Source of the DNA: a virus
DNA: 56,740 nucleotides
Direction: 5' to 3' (one strand)
Virus record (IMG/VR): IMGVR_UViG_3300009285_001317
Location: 1 to 56,740 of that record
Part shown: positions 15,605-23,250 of the stretch, in pieces
Numbering within the stretch: the first letter of the stretch is position 1
How the letters are laid out: each line of letters starts with the position of its first letter
Made by a program: the position numbers and the translations under genes
Notes under the pieces: generated by a model
The model's database searches: none
What the model was told of the DNA's origin: nothing
The model's input: only the letters and a program-made list of their open reading frames with translations

Positions 15605-16308
15605 TGAAAGAGAGACCTATCCTTTTTTCATCTCCCATGGTAAGGGCAATCCTGAACGGTCGCAAGACGGTCACAAGACGGGTGATACAGTGTCACTTAA
15701 ATGGCTGGCATATCGACCGGCTACTTGGGGATTGGCCCCTCAGCGAGCCAGATGGGTTCGAGAACGGCATCTTCAAATATACGCATCAAACAGAGGTGGA
15801 TGATGCAAGAACCGATGAAGTCAAGTGTCCACATGGGCAACCCGGAGACCGTCTCTGGGTGAGGGAAACATATACGGTGGGAGCATTAATAACAGGTAGG
15901 TGTGAGGGAAACAGCTACGTTGTTTTTAAAGATGGGGGGCAGAAATATAAAGATGGTGCATATTATAGACCGCAGGAAAAATATGCACCCGGAGCTTTTG
16001 ACGGTATAAAATGGAAGCCTTCAATCTTCATGCCGCGCTGGGCTTCACGCATAACCCTTGAGATAACGGACGTGAGAGTAGAGAGAGTGCAAGACATTGA
16101 CGACATAGAAGCTGAGAGAGAGGGCGTACATTGGAGCGATGCCGCGATTATTTTTGAAGGAGGAAGTCGTGTTCGCGAGTTGGAGCGGACATATAGAGGA
16201 GCCTTCGCGTGTCTTTGGGACTCGATAAATAGCAAGAGAGGATTCGGATGGAATCTGAACCCATGGGTATGGGCAATAACTTTCAAGAGAGTGAAGGGAG
16301 ACGATTAA
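15604..16308 (+). CDS. ASCH/PUA-like phage protein
   Basis: A 234-residue protein. It begins RPILFSSPMVRAILNGRKTV and goes on TRRVIQ, the hallmark of the small ASCH-like phage proteins, in which a K-T-x-T-R-R loop is thought to meet RNA or modified bases. GQPGDRLWVRETYTVG and the repeated Trp-rich ends fit. Starts one base inside the preceding stop. Proposed roles in phages are unproven. Confidence 0.65.
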   Translation: MKERPILFSSPMVRAILNGRKTVTRRVIQCHLNGWHIDRLLGDWPLSEPDGFENGIFKYTHQTEVDDARTDEVKCPHGQPGDRLWVRETYTVGALITGRCEGNSYVVFKDGGQKYKDGAYYRPQEKYAPGAFDGIKWKPSIFMPRWASRITLEITDVRVERVQDIDDIEAEREGVHWSDAAIIFEGGSRVRELERTYRGAFACLWDSINSKRGFGWNLNPWVWAITFKRVKGDD

Positions 16309-16967
16309 TGGCAGAGAAATCATTTAAGGTCTGGGCAAGCAATATTCAAAATGAGCAGACGTTTCAACCCTTAACAGATGTTCAGATAGGGCAGATGGTC
16401 CGGCTCGGGATACACACTGCAAACAAGGGAAAGCAGGGCGCTGTGAAGTTCAAGTCATTGGACCGGATGGCAAAGTTTTTCAACGTCATGACAATCCTGG
16501 AGGCCGCAGATATCATCAATAAATTACCCGTGACGATGGTTGTCGCAGATACAGGGGATGTGACAGTCACGTTCAAGAATTGGGAGAAGGACCAGGGCGA
16601 CCCTGCCAAGAAACCGAGGAAGGCCAAGACCGAAGTGTCTCCAGAGGAGAAGGCGCTGAAAGCCAAGGCGCGGGACATTATCGGTCGGTACTGTGAGCTC
16701 TTCGAGAAGGAGTACAACGAGAGGCCAGTAATCACGGGAGCCAATGCAGGCGCCGCATTAAGGCTGGCAAAACTTATGGAATCAGGCAGAGATATTATAG
16801 GAGCTCTCGACAAATTCTTCACGTCCAACATCGCGTTCATCAAGAGGACGAGACATGCTTTTAATGTGATAGAAAGCCAGTTGAACAGCCTCTTGATTCA
16901 TGTAGATGAGGAAGATGAGGTTACTGTCCCCTACCATACAGACTTTCATCAGGCGGCACACAGATGA
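16308..16967 (+). CDS. putative replication initiator / helicase loader
   Basis: A 219-residue protein. The N-terminal half contains winged-helix-like stretches. The middle is a basic linker (AKKPRKAKTEVSPEEKALKA). The C-terminal helical region (ARDIIGRYCELFEKEYNERP and on to NVIESQLNSLL) resembles lambda O/DnaD-type C-terminal modules. It overlaps the DnaB gene by 4 bases, where loaders normally sit. The assignment rests on position plus architecture. Confidence 0.55.
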   Translation: MAEKSFKVWASNIQNEQTFQPLTDVQIGQMVRLGIHTANKGKQGAVKFKSLDRMAKFFNVMTILEAADIINKLPVTMVVADTGDVTVTFKNWEKDQGDPAKKPRKAKTEVSPEEKALKAKARDIIGRYCELFEKEYNERPVITGANAGAALRLAKLMESGRDIIGALDKFFTSNIAFIKRTRHAFNVIESQLNSLLIHVDEEDEVTVPYHTDFHQAAHR

Positions 16968-18289
16968 CAGTTCCGAGAATAGGGTACGACAACCTCGATA
17001 GATTACCGCCGCAGAACATAGAAGCAGAACAGTCCCTACTCGGGGCGATTATACTGGACCCTTCAATATTAAGAGAAGTAGAGCTCGAACCCGAGGACTT
17101 TTACAAAGGGGGGCACGTTAAGATCTTCAAGGCCATACTTGACATGGCTGCAATTAAAGAGCCTATCGACCTCATAACATTAAGTGAGCATTTAAGGTCC
17201 TGCGGGGCAATCGAAGATATTGGCGGGGCGTCGTACCTTTCGCAATTACTAAACCTTGCCGGCATATCCTCCAACCATAAAGCCTATGCGGGTATAATTA
17301 AAGATAAGGCCACACGACGTAAATACATCCTCTCGGCTTACGACATTATCCGGAAGTCTTACGACGAGGAGGAGTCCGTCGAGGAAATTAAGCAGGTGTA
17401 TAGGGCAGAGTTCAAAGCGAAGAGGTCGAAGATCATGTCAGCAAGGGACGTAGCTGGGATCACCATTGAATATGTGGACAGAGTTCTGACACAGGGGATA
17501 CCAGGCATTCCAAGTGGGTTCATAGATTTAGATGACCTACTGAAAGGTTTTATCCCTGGGAACCTATATACCATCGGGGGAAGACCTGGATCGGGAAAGA
17601 CTGCCCTCGCATTTAACTGTGCTCTCAATATAGCAGTAAATACTGGAGTGCCTCAAGGCGTATTTGAATTAGAGATGTCTGATGAACAGATGGGGGTTCG
17701 TGCCACATCCGACATTGGAGATATTCATCAGGACCATCTGGCATCAAAGGCAAACTATATAAATTTTCTTAATGCTGCTGAAAAATTCGCGACACTCCCG
17801 ATTCATTTTCACTTTCAGTCCAATATGAATCTCAACATGATAGTGAACGGTATTGACGAGATGGTATGTGACAAAGGGGTGAAATTAATATGGATTGATT
17901 ATCTCCAGCTTGTCAAACATATCATAGAGAACCGAAATCGTGAGGCAGAGGTGTCGGCAATCAGTGGCACACTGAAAAGCTGTGCAAAGGAGTATCGAGT
18001 TCCCATTGTTGTACTTGCCCAGTTGAACCGGGATTGTGAGAAGCGGCCCAACAAACGACCTATGCTGTCTGACTTAAGAGAGAGTGGTAGCCTTGAGCAA
18101 GATTCGGACGCCGTAATTTTTATTTACCGAGACGAGATGTATAACGTGAAAACAAAAGACAAAGGCATTGCTGAAATTATTGCTGCGAAGAACAGACATG
18201 GTAGGACTGGCAGAGTAAAACTTACATGGGACCCAACCCGGACGAAGTTTAAAAATTTAGCATATGGAGAGGAGGGGTTATATGGTTAA
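16964..18289 (+). CDS. dnaB: replicative DnaB-type helicase
   Basis: A 441-residue protein. The N-terminal domain (PPQNIEAEQSLLGAIILDP) is DnaB-like. Walker A GRPGSGKTA lies near residues 205-213 and Walker B KLIWIDYLQLV near 309. Motif 3/4 PIVVLAQLNRD and a LSDLRESGSLEQDSD stretch follow. Unwinds the phage fork. The end (AYGEEGLYG) extends past the usual DnaB terminus and overlaps the first base of the cassette region, so it may have been altered by insertion. Confidence 0.92.
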   Translation: MTVPRIGYDNLDRLPPQNIEAEQSLLGAIILDPSILREVELEPEDFYKGGHVKIFKAILDMAAIKEPIDLITLSEHLRSCGAIEDIGGASYLSQLLNLAGISSNHKAYAGIIKDKATRRKYILSAYDIIRKSYDEEESVEEIKQVYRAEFKAKRSKIMSARDVAGITIEYVDRVLTQGIPGIPSGFIDLDDLLKGFIPGNLYTIGGRPGSGKTALAFNCALNIAVNTGVPQGVFELEMSDEQMGVRATSDIGDIHQDHLASKANYINFLNAAEKFATLPIHFHFQSNMNLNMIVNGIDEMVCDKGVKLIWIDYLQLVKHIIENRNREAEVSAISGTLKSCAKEYRVPIVVLAQLNRDCEKRPNKRPMLSDLRESGSLEQDSDAVIFIYRDEMYNVKTKDKGIAEIIAAKNRHGRTGRVKLTWDPTRTKFKNLAYGEEGLYG

Positions 18290-18497
18290 GTCCATCGTGT
18301 GCAGGGCATTCATCTGCATGATTTTGATAGTCTCCTGTAATAATGTGCCACCATGCCGTGAAGGTTTCAGTGGTTTATCAGGAGAAAGCAAAGAGGAAGC
18401 GATGAACCGATACGAGGATGTATGTATAAGAGAAGGGCATGAAAATACTTTAGAGGAATGCATTAACCGTAAAATCAACACATGTGAAAGAGACTAA
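18282..18497 (+). CDS. small predicted lipoprotein
   Basis: A 71-residue protein with a signal peptide (MVKSIVCRAFICMILIVSC): Lys-charged start, hydrophobic core and an ILIVSC lipobox, so the cysteine near residue 19 would be lipidated and placed in the membrane. The mature part has four further cysteines. ATG 18282 lies within the end of dnaB, after GAGGAGGGG. Its TAA is part of the first attC, so it may be the first cassette. Function unknown. Confidence 0.65.
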   Translation: MVKSIVCRAFICMILIVSCNNVPPCREGFSGLSGESKEEAMNRYEDVCIREGHENTLEECINRKINTCERD

Positions 18498-18625
18498 CTG
18501 AAAGGTGAGTGAGTAGGAGCATGGAAAATAGCAACAAGCAAGAGAGCAGTAACCGAGAAGAAATACAGACGACAGAAAAAGCGTCCTGTGTTCCTCCTTC
18601 GGTGCATAAAGATGATTTGTTATGT
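18494..18625 (+). other. attC-like site 1
   Basis: Starts with the inverse core CTAAC (18494-18498) and ends with GTTATGT (18619-18625), 132 bp. Inner arms GTAGGAG (18513-18519) and CTCCTTC (18594-18600) pair less regularly than at the other sites. The TAA of the lipoprotein gene is in the inverse core. The least canonical member of the array, but of the same length and orientation. Confidence 0.6.
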
Positions 18626-18790
18626 TGTCCTTTTTGCGGGGGTGATGCCATCATCGAGCAGACCAGAAGCAACGAACTACAAGTAAAATGCGGTCATTGT
18701 TTAATAGGATTAAAACAAAAAGTGAAACATAACTCATTGAAATGGCTAAGAGGAGTTTTGATAAAAGCATGGAACCAGCGAGCAAGATAA
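18521..18790 (+). CDS. Lar-like restriction alleviation protein
   Basis: Up to 89 residues. CCPFCGGDAIIEQ, a CGHC pair 20 residues on, and a final IKAWNQRAR are the hallmarks of Lar-like small phage proteins, which moderate type I restriction in the E. coli Rac prophage case. Residues 1-33 are read from attC site 1 and look like low-complexity junk. TTG 18617 would give a 57-residue product beginning just at the Cys motif. The start is therefore uncertain. Cassette gene; its TAA is in the next attC. Confidence 0.7.
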   Translation: MENSNKQESSNREEIQTTEKASCVPPSVHKDDLLCCPFCGGDAIIEQTRSNELQVKCGHCLIGLKQKVKHNSLKWLRGVLIKAWNQRAR

Positions 18791-18917
18791 CAACATGATC
18801 ACTGACGAGGGCCTGTAAAAACATGAAAGAGCAAGATAAACAGTTGATAACCAATGACCAGTCACAGTCAGAAACGAGTCCTGAGGCACTCGTTCACCGT
18901 GCATCTATTGGTTATCC
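18786..18917 (+). other. attC-like site 2
   Basis: Inverse core GATAAC (18786-18791) and core GTTATCC (18911-18917), 132 bp. Inner arms TGACGAG (18803-18809) and CTCGTTCA (18889-18896) pair except for one extra base in the 3' arm, as expected for the extrahelical base of attC. The stop of the Lar-like gene is in the inverse core. Confidence 0.8.
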
Positions 18918-19557
18918 TCGTCCCTGTCTGCTCGATCTCTTTTGTTGTGGAGGCGGCGCCGGGATGGGATACAATCGTGCAGGGTTCAATGTAACAGGTG
19001 TGGATATAAACCCGCAACCAAAATATCCCTTCCGATTTGTCCAGGGGGATGCGCTTGATTACGTCAAGTCTCATGGTCATGAATATGACGCTATCCATGC
19101 CTCCCCTCCTTGTCAGGCATACAGCCATCTGACACCAGAACAAAGCAGAGAAAACCATGAACGGATGATCCCCGCTGTTCGGGATCTTCTTAAAGCCACT
19201 GGCAAGCCCTATGTGATTGAGAATGTAGCCGGTGCACGAAAAGAACTTGAAAGCCCGGTGATGCTCTGCGGAAGCATGTTCGGACTGAGGACACAGAGGC
19301 ACAGGTTTTTTGAAACATCTTTCTCGGTAACGCCTGCTGGACAATGTGATCACAGCGTCCTGCCGCTGTTGGTGACGACGGCAAGTAAGGCAAGTAGACA
19401 AAGACGCTTTGCGCTGGGAATGCAGCCAAAATCAGTGAAGAACGCGCCGGAAGCATACGGCATTGACTGGATGGGTTTTTCGGAACTGAAAGAGGCAATA
19501 CCGCCCGCTTACACCGAATATATAGGCAAACAACTATTGATGAGCATAAGAGGATAA
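18823..19557 (+). CDS. cytosine-C5 DNA methyltransferase
   Basis: Up to 244 residues. LLDLFCCGGGAGMGYNRAGF is motif I (SAM binding). ASPPCQAYS near residue 97 holds the catalytic Cys (motif IV), and ENVAGAR near 133 is motif VI. The short region before MGFSELKEAIPPAYTEYIGK (motifs IX-X) leaves a small target-recognition part. It transfers methyl to cytosine C5; in a phage this usually protects DNA from restriction. The first 26 residues lie in attC site 2, so the true start may be later. Cassette gene. Confidence 0.88.
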   Translation: MKEQDKQLITNDQSQSETSPEALVHRASIGYPRPCLLDLFCCGGGAGMGYNRAGFNVTGVDINPQPKYPFRFVQGDALDYVKSHGHEYDAIHASPPCQAYSHLTPEQSRENHERMIPAVRDLLKATGKPYVIENVAGARKELESPVMLCGSMFGLRTQRHRFFETSFSVTPAGQCDHSVLPLLVTTASKASRQRRFALGMQPKSVKNAPEAYGIDWMGFSELKEAIPPAYTEYIGKQLLMSIRG

Positions 19558-19679
19558 CTATAAAGTCAGTGACCACGACAAGAGCAAAATGATAATTAAT
19601 AATCTTAAAACTAACAGCAGTCAGAACCACTCTCAAAAAGTGACCTGTGCAAGTGGTTCACTGCACTGCTTTGTTAGAG
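19553..19679 (+). other. attC-like site 3
   Basis: Inverse core GATAAC (19553-19558) and core GTTAGAG (19673-19679), 127 bp. Inner arms TGACCAC (19570-19576) and GTGGTTCA (19653-19660) pair with one unpaired extra base in the 3' arm. The methyltransferase stop TAA is inside the inverse core. Confidence 0.8.
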
Positions 19680-19703
19680 TGCCTGTATTTGAAGGGAGGT
19701 ATT

Positions 19704-20636
19704 TTGAATATCGTTAAAATGATCTTTGGCAGTCAACTATATGGCACTGCCAATGAAAAGTCAGACAAAGATTTTAAGGGCGTATTTATGCCCTTAAGAG
19801 AGCAAATATTCCTCGGTAAAATACCGAAGAGCTTATCCGAGAACACAAAAAAGGATAGCAACTCCAAGAATACCGCTGAAGACATTGACACAGAAATGTA
19901 CTCCCTCCACTACTTCATCCATTTGGCTTGTGAAGGAGAAACGGCAGCTCTTGATATGCTTCATGCCCCGGACAATATGCTGGTTGAAACCTCTGAGATA
20001 TGGAAGAGCATAGTTGCCGAACGGCAACGCTTCTACACGAAGAATCTAAAAGCATTTGTCGGCTATGCAAGGCGGCAGGCTTCCAAGTATGGAATCAAGG
20101 GATCACGGCTGAATGACGCAAAACGTGTTCTTGATTTTTGCGGAAGCACTGCCATGTCTCAAAGAGTAAAGCAGGTATGGAATCAGCTACCCGAAGGGGA
20201 GCATATCTTTAAACTGCCTGAAGATGATAACGGCGTAAGAATGTATGAAGTCTGCGGACGGAAGACTTGTGAAACTGCGAGCATTGAATATCTCTTCCAG
20301 ACTGTCAAAAAGTTTCATGATAATTATGGTGAACGGGCGAGGCAAGCTGCCAACAATGAGAATATCGACTGGAAGGCTGTTAGTCATGCGCTCCGGGCAG
20401 CATATCAAGTGAAGCAGATATTGACTCAAAAAACTATTGTCTTTCCGCTTGCGGAAGCTGATTATCTCCGGCAAGTCAAGGAAGGACGCTTGCCTTATCA
20501 AAGTGAAGTCGCGCCGAGACTGGACGGCCTCATGGATGAAATAGAGTCCTTAAGTGCAACCAGTGACTTGCCCATGAATGTGAATCGTAAATATTGGGAT
20601 AACTGGCTCATCTCAGTCATTGAGGGGCAACTATGA
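19704..20636 (+). CDS. RlaP-like nucleotidyltransferase
   Basis: A 310-residue protein, TTG 19704 behind GGGAGG. MIFGSQLYGTANEKSDKDFK with GS...D-x-D is the polymerase-beta-like nucleotidyltransferase motif of the predicted RlaP/COG3541 family. The helical C-terminal part (YARRQASKYG, AYQVKQILTQ) follows the family layout. First gene of a two-gene cassette with the HD protein, coupled by ATGA. Biological role is not established. RNA repair is the guess from the family name. Confidence 0.75.
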   Translation: MNIVKMIFGSQLYGTANEKSDKDFKGVFMPLREQIFLGKIPKSLSENTKKDSNSKNTAEDIDTEMYSLHYFIHLACEGETAALDMLHAPDNMLVETSEIWKSIVAERQRFYTKNLKAFVGYARRQASKYGIKGSRLNDAKRVLDFCGSTAMSQRVKQVWNQLPEGEHIFKLPEDDNGVRMYEVCGRKTCETASIEYLFQTVKKFHDNYGERARQAANNENIDWKAVSHALRAAYQVKQILTQKTIVFPLAEADYLRQVKEGRLPYQSEVAPRLDGLMDEIESLSATSDLPMNVNRKYWDNWLISVIEGQL

Positions 20637-21145
20637 TATACGACACAGAAAACATGAAGCCTCTTTTTGAGTTTGTGGACAGATTGCACGGCATAGAACA
20701 ATCGCCATTACACCACCCTGAAGGATGCGTCTTAACGCATACGCTCCAAGTCGTTACACTTGCCTTCCGGGAAACCATAGACACTGATTTGATTCTTGCA
20801 GCCTTGCTTCATGACATCGGCAAATTTGAGAACTCAAAGGGGCATGAACAACTTGCCGTTGAATGGCTTGACCCTTATTGCAGCGCAAAAACGCTTTGGC
20901 TTATAGATAACCATATGCGAGTATGGTATTACCTCTACGGCCAAATGAAGAAGCTCGGTAAATGCGTTGAACTGGCTGGACATCCTTATCTGCCCGAGTT
21001 AATACAGTTGGCAAGATGGGATCATACGGGCCGTCAGCCGAATCGCAAAATACGATATGACAAGATTGTAATTGTTGACCGTCTCAATCGGGCAGCAATG
21101 GAATATTTTAAACCGGCTCCGCTACCAGAAAGCGGGGCACTCTAA
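20633..21145 (+). CDS. HD-domain phosphohydrolase
   Basis: A 170-residue protein, ATGA-coupled to the nucleotidyltransferase. H near residue 31 (LTHTLQVV), AALLHDIGKFEN (about 57-68, the HD pair) and a later D (RYDKIVIVDRL) give the H...HD...D metal site of HD hydrolases, which cut phosphoester bonds in nucleotides or RNA. The second gene of a two-gene cassette, so it may act on the product of its neighbour. Confidence 0.85.
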   Translation: MIYDTENMKPLFEFVDRLHGIEQSPLHHPEGCVLTHTLQVVTLAFRETIDTDLILAALLHDIGKFENSKGHEQLAVEWLDPYCSAKTLWLIDNHMRVWYYLYGQMKKLGKCVELAGHPYLPELIQLARWDHTGRQPNRKIRYDKIVIVDRLNRAAMEYFKPAPLPESGAL

Positions 21146-21271
21146 CGTATGAGTGAGCGAATCAGACCATGTAGGACGCAAGGTAGCGTAAAGACTGTTC
21201 ATAAGAGAACGAACAGACAGAAGCTCAAAAAGCGTTCTGTGGTCTGATTTCGCTCCAATCAATTGTTATAT
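21142..21271 (+). other. attC-like site 4
   Basis: Inverse core CTAAC (21142-21146) and core GTTATAT (21265-21271), 130 bp. A long inner pairing GAGCGAATCAGACCA (21155-21169) against 21240-21255 has one extra base in the 3' arm. This is one of the clearest members of the array. The HD gene stop is in the inverse core. Confidence 0.85.
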
Positions 21272-21294
21272 TTGGACATTGAAAGGAGAATGAT

Positions 21295-21426
21295 ATGAAA
21301 ACAATTTATATTGAAATCGCACTGGATGAAGAAGAGGGGGAAGATGAGGCTGGAATAAAAAGAGATATTGAAAGGGCTTTGAACCAAATAGGGCACTTCC
21401 CGGAATCTATTGAGATCGGGGAGTAA
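21295..21426 (+). CDS. 43-residue acidic cassette protein
   Basis: A short cassette gene (MKTIYIEIALDEEEGEDEAG and on to ESIEIGE), very acidic. ATG 21295 follows AAAGGAGAA, and the stop lies three bases before the next inverse core. Single gene between two attC sites, which argues it is a real unit. Acidic small proteins can mimic DNA, for example to block restriction enzymes, but that is speculation. Confidence 0.65.
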   Translation: MKTIYIEIALDEEEGEDEAGIKRDIERALNQIGHFPESIEIGE

Positions 21427-21558
21427 ATATAACGACAAGTTGAGTCACGAGTGACACTGTAAGATATAAAATGCAAAGAAACCAATTGATAACTTTAAAC
21501 CATAACCAAGCCGGAAAGTGTTGTGTGGCACTCGTTGATCTCGAACGCTTGGTTATCT
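21427..21558 (+). other. attC-like site 5
   Basis: Inverse core ATAAC (to 21433) and core GTTATCT (21552-21558), about 130 bp. Inner arms TCACGAG (21445-21451) and CTCGTTGA (21531-21538) pair with one extra base in the 3' arm. The spacer next to the core is longer on the 3' side (TCTCGAACG versus TTGAG), also typical of attC. Confidence 0.85.
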
Positions 21559-21568
21559 GAGGCAGCCT

Positions 21569-21889
21569 ATGTATTTAATAACTCGGAAACAGCTCATAAA
21601 AAATGTCCCGAAGCGATGGGACGAACAATATCCACCTAACACAGCAGGCACCGATAAAGTCGTAATCGGCAAACAGCTCAAAAAACTTAATCTGGAAACG
21701 GCGACTATTCACGACATTAAGAATGTCATTGGTAATTATTCATGGACAAGCATGAAATGTGATGAATGCGGAAGGGACGATGATGATCTTGATGCAGTCA
21801 TTCAGGTTAGTGAAGAGCCAGACTATGAAAGTAATACAGCCTCACTCTGCAAGAAGTGTGTAAAAAAGGCAAAGGACTTATTCAGATAA
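21569..21889 (+). CDS. cassette protein with zinc-binding cysteines
   Basis: A 106-residue protein, ATG 21569 ten bases after the attC core. The cysteines CDEC (about residues 64-67) and CKKC (about 93-96) suggest a zinc ribbon. The rest is helical and basic at the ends. The TAA is part of the next attC. Unrecognised family. Confidence 0.65.
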   Translation: MYLITRKQLIKNVPKRWDEQYPPNTAGTDKVVIGKQLKKLNLETATIHDIKNVIGNYSWTSMKCDECGRDDDDLDAVIQVSEEPDYESNTASLCKKCVKKAKDLFR

Positions 21890-22012
21890 CGGCATGATCA
21901 GTGACGGCTGGAATAGCCGTAGAAAGGATTGAAAAGTGAAAGACAATAAGAAGCCAAACAAGGTTAAAAAAGGGAAGTGTGCAAGCCGTTCAGCTGCATC
22001 TACGGGTTATGT
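21885..22012 (+). other. attC-like site 6
   Basis: Inverse core GATAAC (21885-21890) and core GTTATGT (22006-22012), 128 bp. Inner arms TGACGGCT (21902-21909) and AGCCGTTCA (21984-21992) pair with one extra base in the 3' arm. The next gene starts with the GTG that overlaps the core. Confidence 0.8.
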
Positions 22013-22166
22013 GGCTTTTCCTGATAGAATTGTAAAATCTCATCCCGGCAAGACGCGGTTAAACAAAAAACTGATTAAGAAGGCAGTGAAAGAATCCCCC
22101 GTTGATTATGAAAAAGCATTGACTGAATTGAAGCAGATGAAAGATGCTTGCATCCGGAGGAATTAA
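22011..22166 (+). CDS. 51-residue basic cassette protein
   Basis: Starts with GTG 22011, which overlaps the end of the attC core (GTTATGTG). The frame is open upstream through the attC from GTG 21936, but that part reads as site sequence. Lysine-rich (PGKTRLNKKLIKKAVKESPV). It is followed two bases later by another small gene. Function unknown. Confidence 0.55.
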   Translation: MAFPDRIVKSHPGKTRLNKKLIKKAVKESPVDYEKALTELKQMKDACIRRN

Positions 22167-22167
22167 T

Positions 22168-22323
22168 ATGGACAACGAAATTATTGACGGATGGGACGGA
22201 ATCAATGAATGGCAACCAAGGGCATTAACAACCGTGGAGCGCCATCAAATCCAACAAGCGGAACTGGAAGAGTACATGTCAAACCGAACTCCTTTTAAAT
22301 TAGGAGAACCGATTTACACATAA
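22168..22323 (+). CDS. 51-residue cassette protein
   Basis: ATG 22168 with CCGGAGGAATTAAT upstream. The frame reads MDNEIIDGWDGINEWQPRAL and on to GEPIYT. The TAA at 22321 is the first part of the next attC. Second gene of a small two-gene cassette. Not recognised. Confidence 0.6.
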   Translation: MDNEIIDGWDGINEWQPRALTTVERHQIQQAELEEYMSNRTPFKLGEPIYT

Positions 22324-22447
22324 CGATAAAGTTGAGTGACGAGGACTGAAGGACATGAAACGGCAGCATAAACAATCAACCGAGCAAAGTGTTGAACAAG
22401 GAAACAGGACGTGTGGTCCTCGTTCATCCTCCAACGCTTTGTTATCT
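22318..22447 (+). other. attC-like site 7
   Basis: Inverse core ATAAC (to 22324) and core GTTATCT (22441-22447), 130 bp. Inner arms TGACGAGGAC (22337-22346) and GTCCTCGTTCA (22416-22426) pair with one extra base in the 3' arm. It is very close in arm sequence to sites 2 and 5, which suggests a common lineage. Confidence 0.85.
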
Positions 22448-22458
22448 GTGGGGAGCCA

Positions 22459-22725
22459 ATGGCTTTTTTAAGACAGGCATTCGGTAGGCGGAGCTATAAG
22501 TGTGATGGCTGTGGCAGGGAAGGTCTGTGGGATGATAACTGGAGTTTTTACGGCTCTATTGGTCATCAAGAAACATGTCCTGCTGATCTACCAACCGCTT
22601 GCTCAGATCAATGTATGGATATGGTAGAACGTAAGATAAAAAAGGGGGAATATAAACTGCCCTCAGTCAGAATGGATCGAAACGGATACCATAGCAGTAA
22701 AGTGACTGAACGACAAGGATACTGA
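22459..22725 (+). CDS. zinc-binding cassette protein
   Basis: An 88-residue protein, ATG 22459 twelve bases after the attC core behind GGGGAG. CDGCGREGLW, a following HQETCP and CSDQC give a Cys/His-rich zinc site. The C-terminal part is basic. The stop lies just before site 8. Not recognised. Confidence 0.6.
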   Translation: MAFLRQAFGRRSYKCDGCGREGLWDDNWSFYGSIGHQETCPADLPTACSDQCMDMVERKIKKGEYKLPSVRMDRNGYHSSKVTERQGY

Positions 22726-22727
22726 CA

Positions 22728-22834
22728 GATAACACTAACATCAGTGATGCGAGGGAGGGAGTAAAGACATATGCCGAATATTAAAGACAAAATCAAGCCG
22801 TGTGGTGAGCATTCACTGCATGATATGGTTAGTA
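22728..22834 (+). other. attC-like site 8
   Basis: Inverse core GATAAC (22728-22733) and core GTTAGTA (22828-22834), 107 bp, shorter than the others. Inner arms TGATGC (22745-22750) and GCATTCA (22809-22815) pair with one extra base in the 3' arm. Confidence 0.75.
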
Positions 22835-23250
22835 CTGCTTACGTCCATTTTTCTTCTGCTTCTAATGAATGGATGACCCCACAAGACTTCTTTGATCTGC
22901 TCAATGATGAGTTTCAGTTTACGCTTGATCCATGCTCTACCCATGAAAACGCTAAATGTAAAAAACACTACACGCTGGCGGAGGATGGTCTTTCAAAGTC
23001 ATGGGCTGGTGAGACTGTCTTTATGAATCCGCCCTATGGTCGTGAGATCGGCAAATGGATGAAAAAGGCATATCTTGAATCACTGAAAGGTGCAACGGTA
23101 GTCTGCTTAGTTCCGGCCCGGACTGATACGCAGTGGTTCCACGAATATGCCATGAAAGGGGGAATAAGATTTATCAAGGGACGGCTTAAATTTGGAGGAC
23201 ATAAAAACTCTGCACCCTTTCCGAGTATGGTAGTGGTGCTTGAGTACTAA
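22825..23250 (+). CDS. phage DNA N6-adenine methyltransferase (Dam-like)
   Basis: A 141-residue protein. SNEWMTPQDFFDLLNDEFQF followed by LDPCS, and MNPPYG near residue 68 (catalytic NPPY), match the phage N6-adenine methyltransferase family. VCLVPARTDTQWFHEYA and the terminal FGGHKNSAPFPSMVVVLEY are typical of it too. ATG 22825 is three bases upstream of the attC core; ATG 22771 would add 18 residues read from attC. Methylation likely masks restriction sites or marks phage DNA. Last cassette. Confidence 0.85.
   Translation: MVSTAYVHFSSASNEWMTPQDFFDLLNDEFQFTLDPCSTHENAKCKKHYTLAEDGLSKSWAGETVFMNPPYGREIGKWMKKAYLESLKGATVVCLVPARTDTQWFHEYAMKGGIRFIKGRLKFGGHKNSAPFPSMVVVLEY

Noticed and set aside
18494-22834. 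Repeats considered as a CRISPR array
   Set aside because: Units are over 100 bp, hold paired arms and are separated by genes, not by short spacers.
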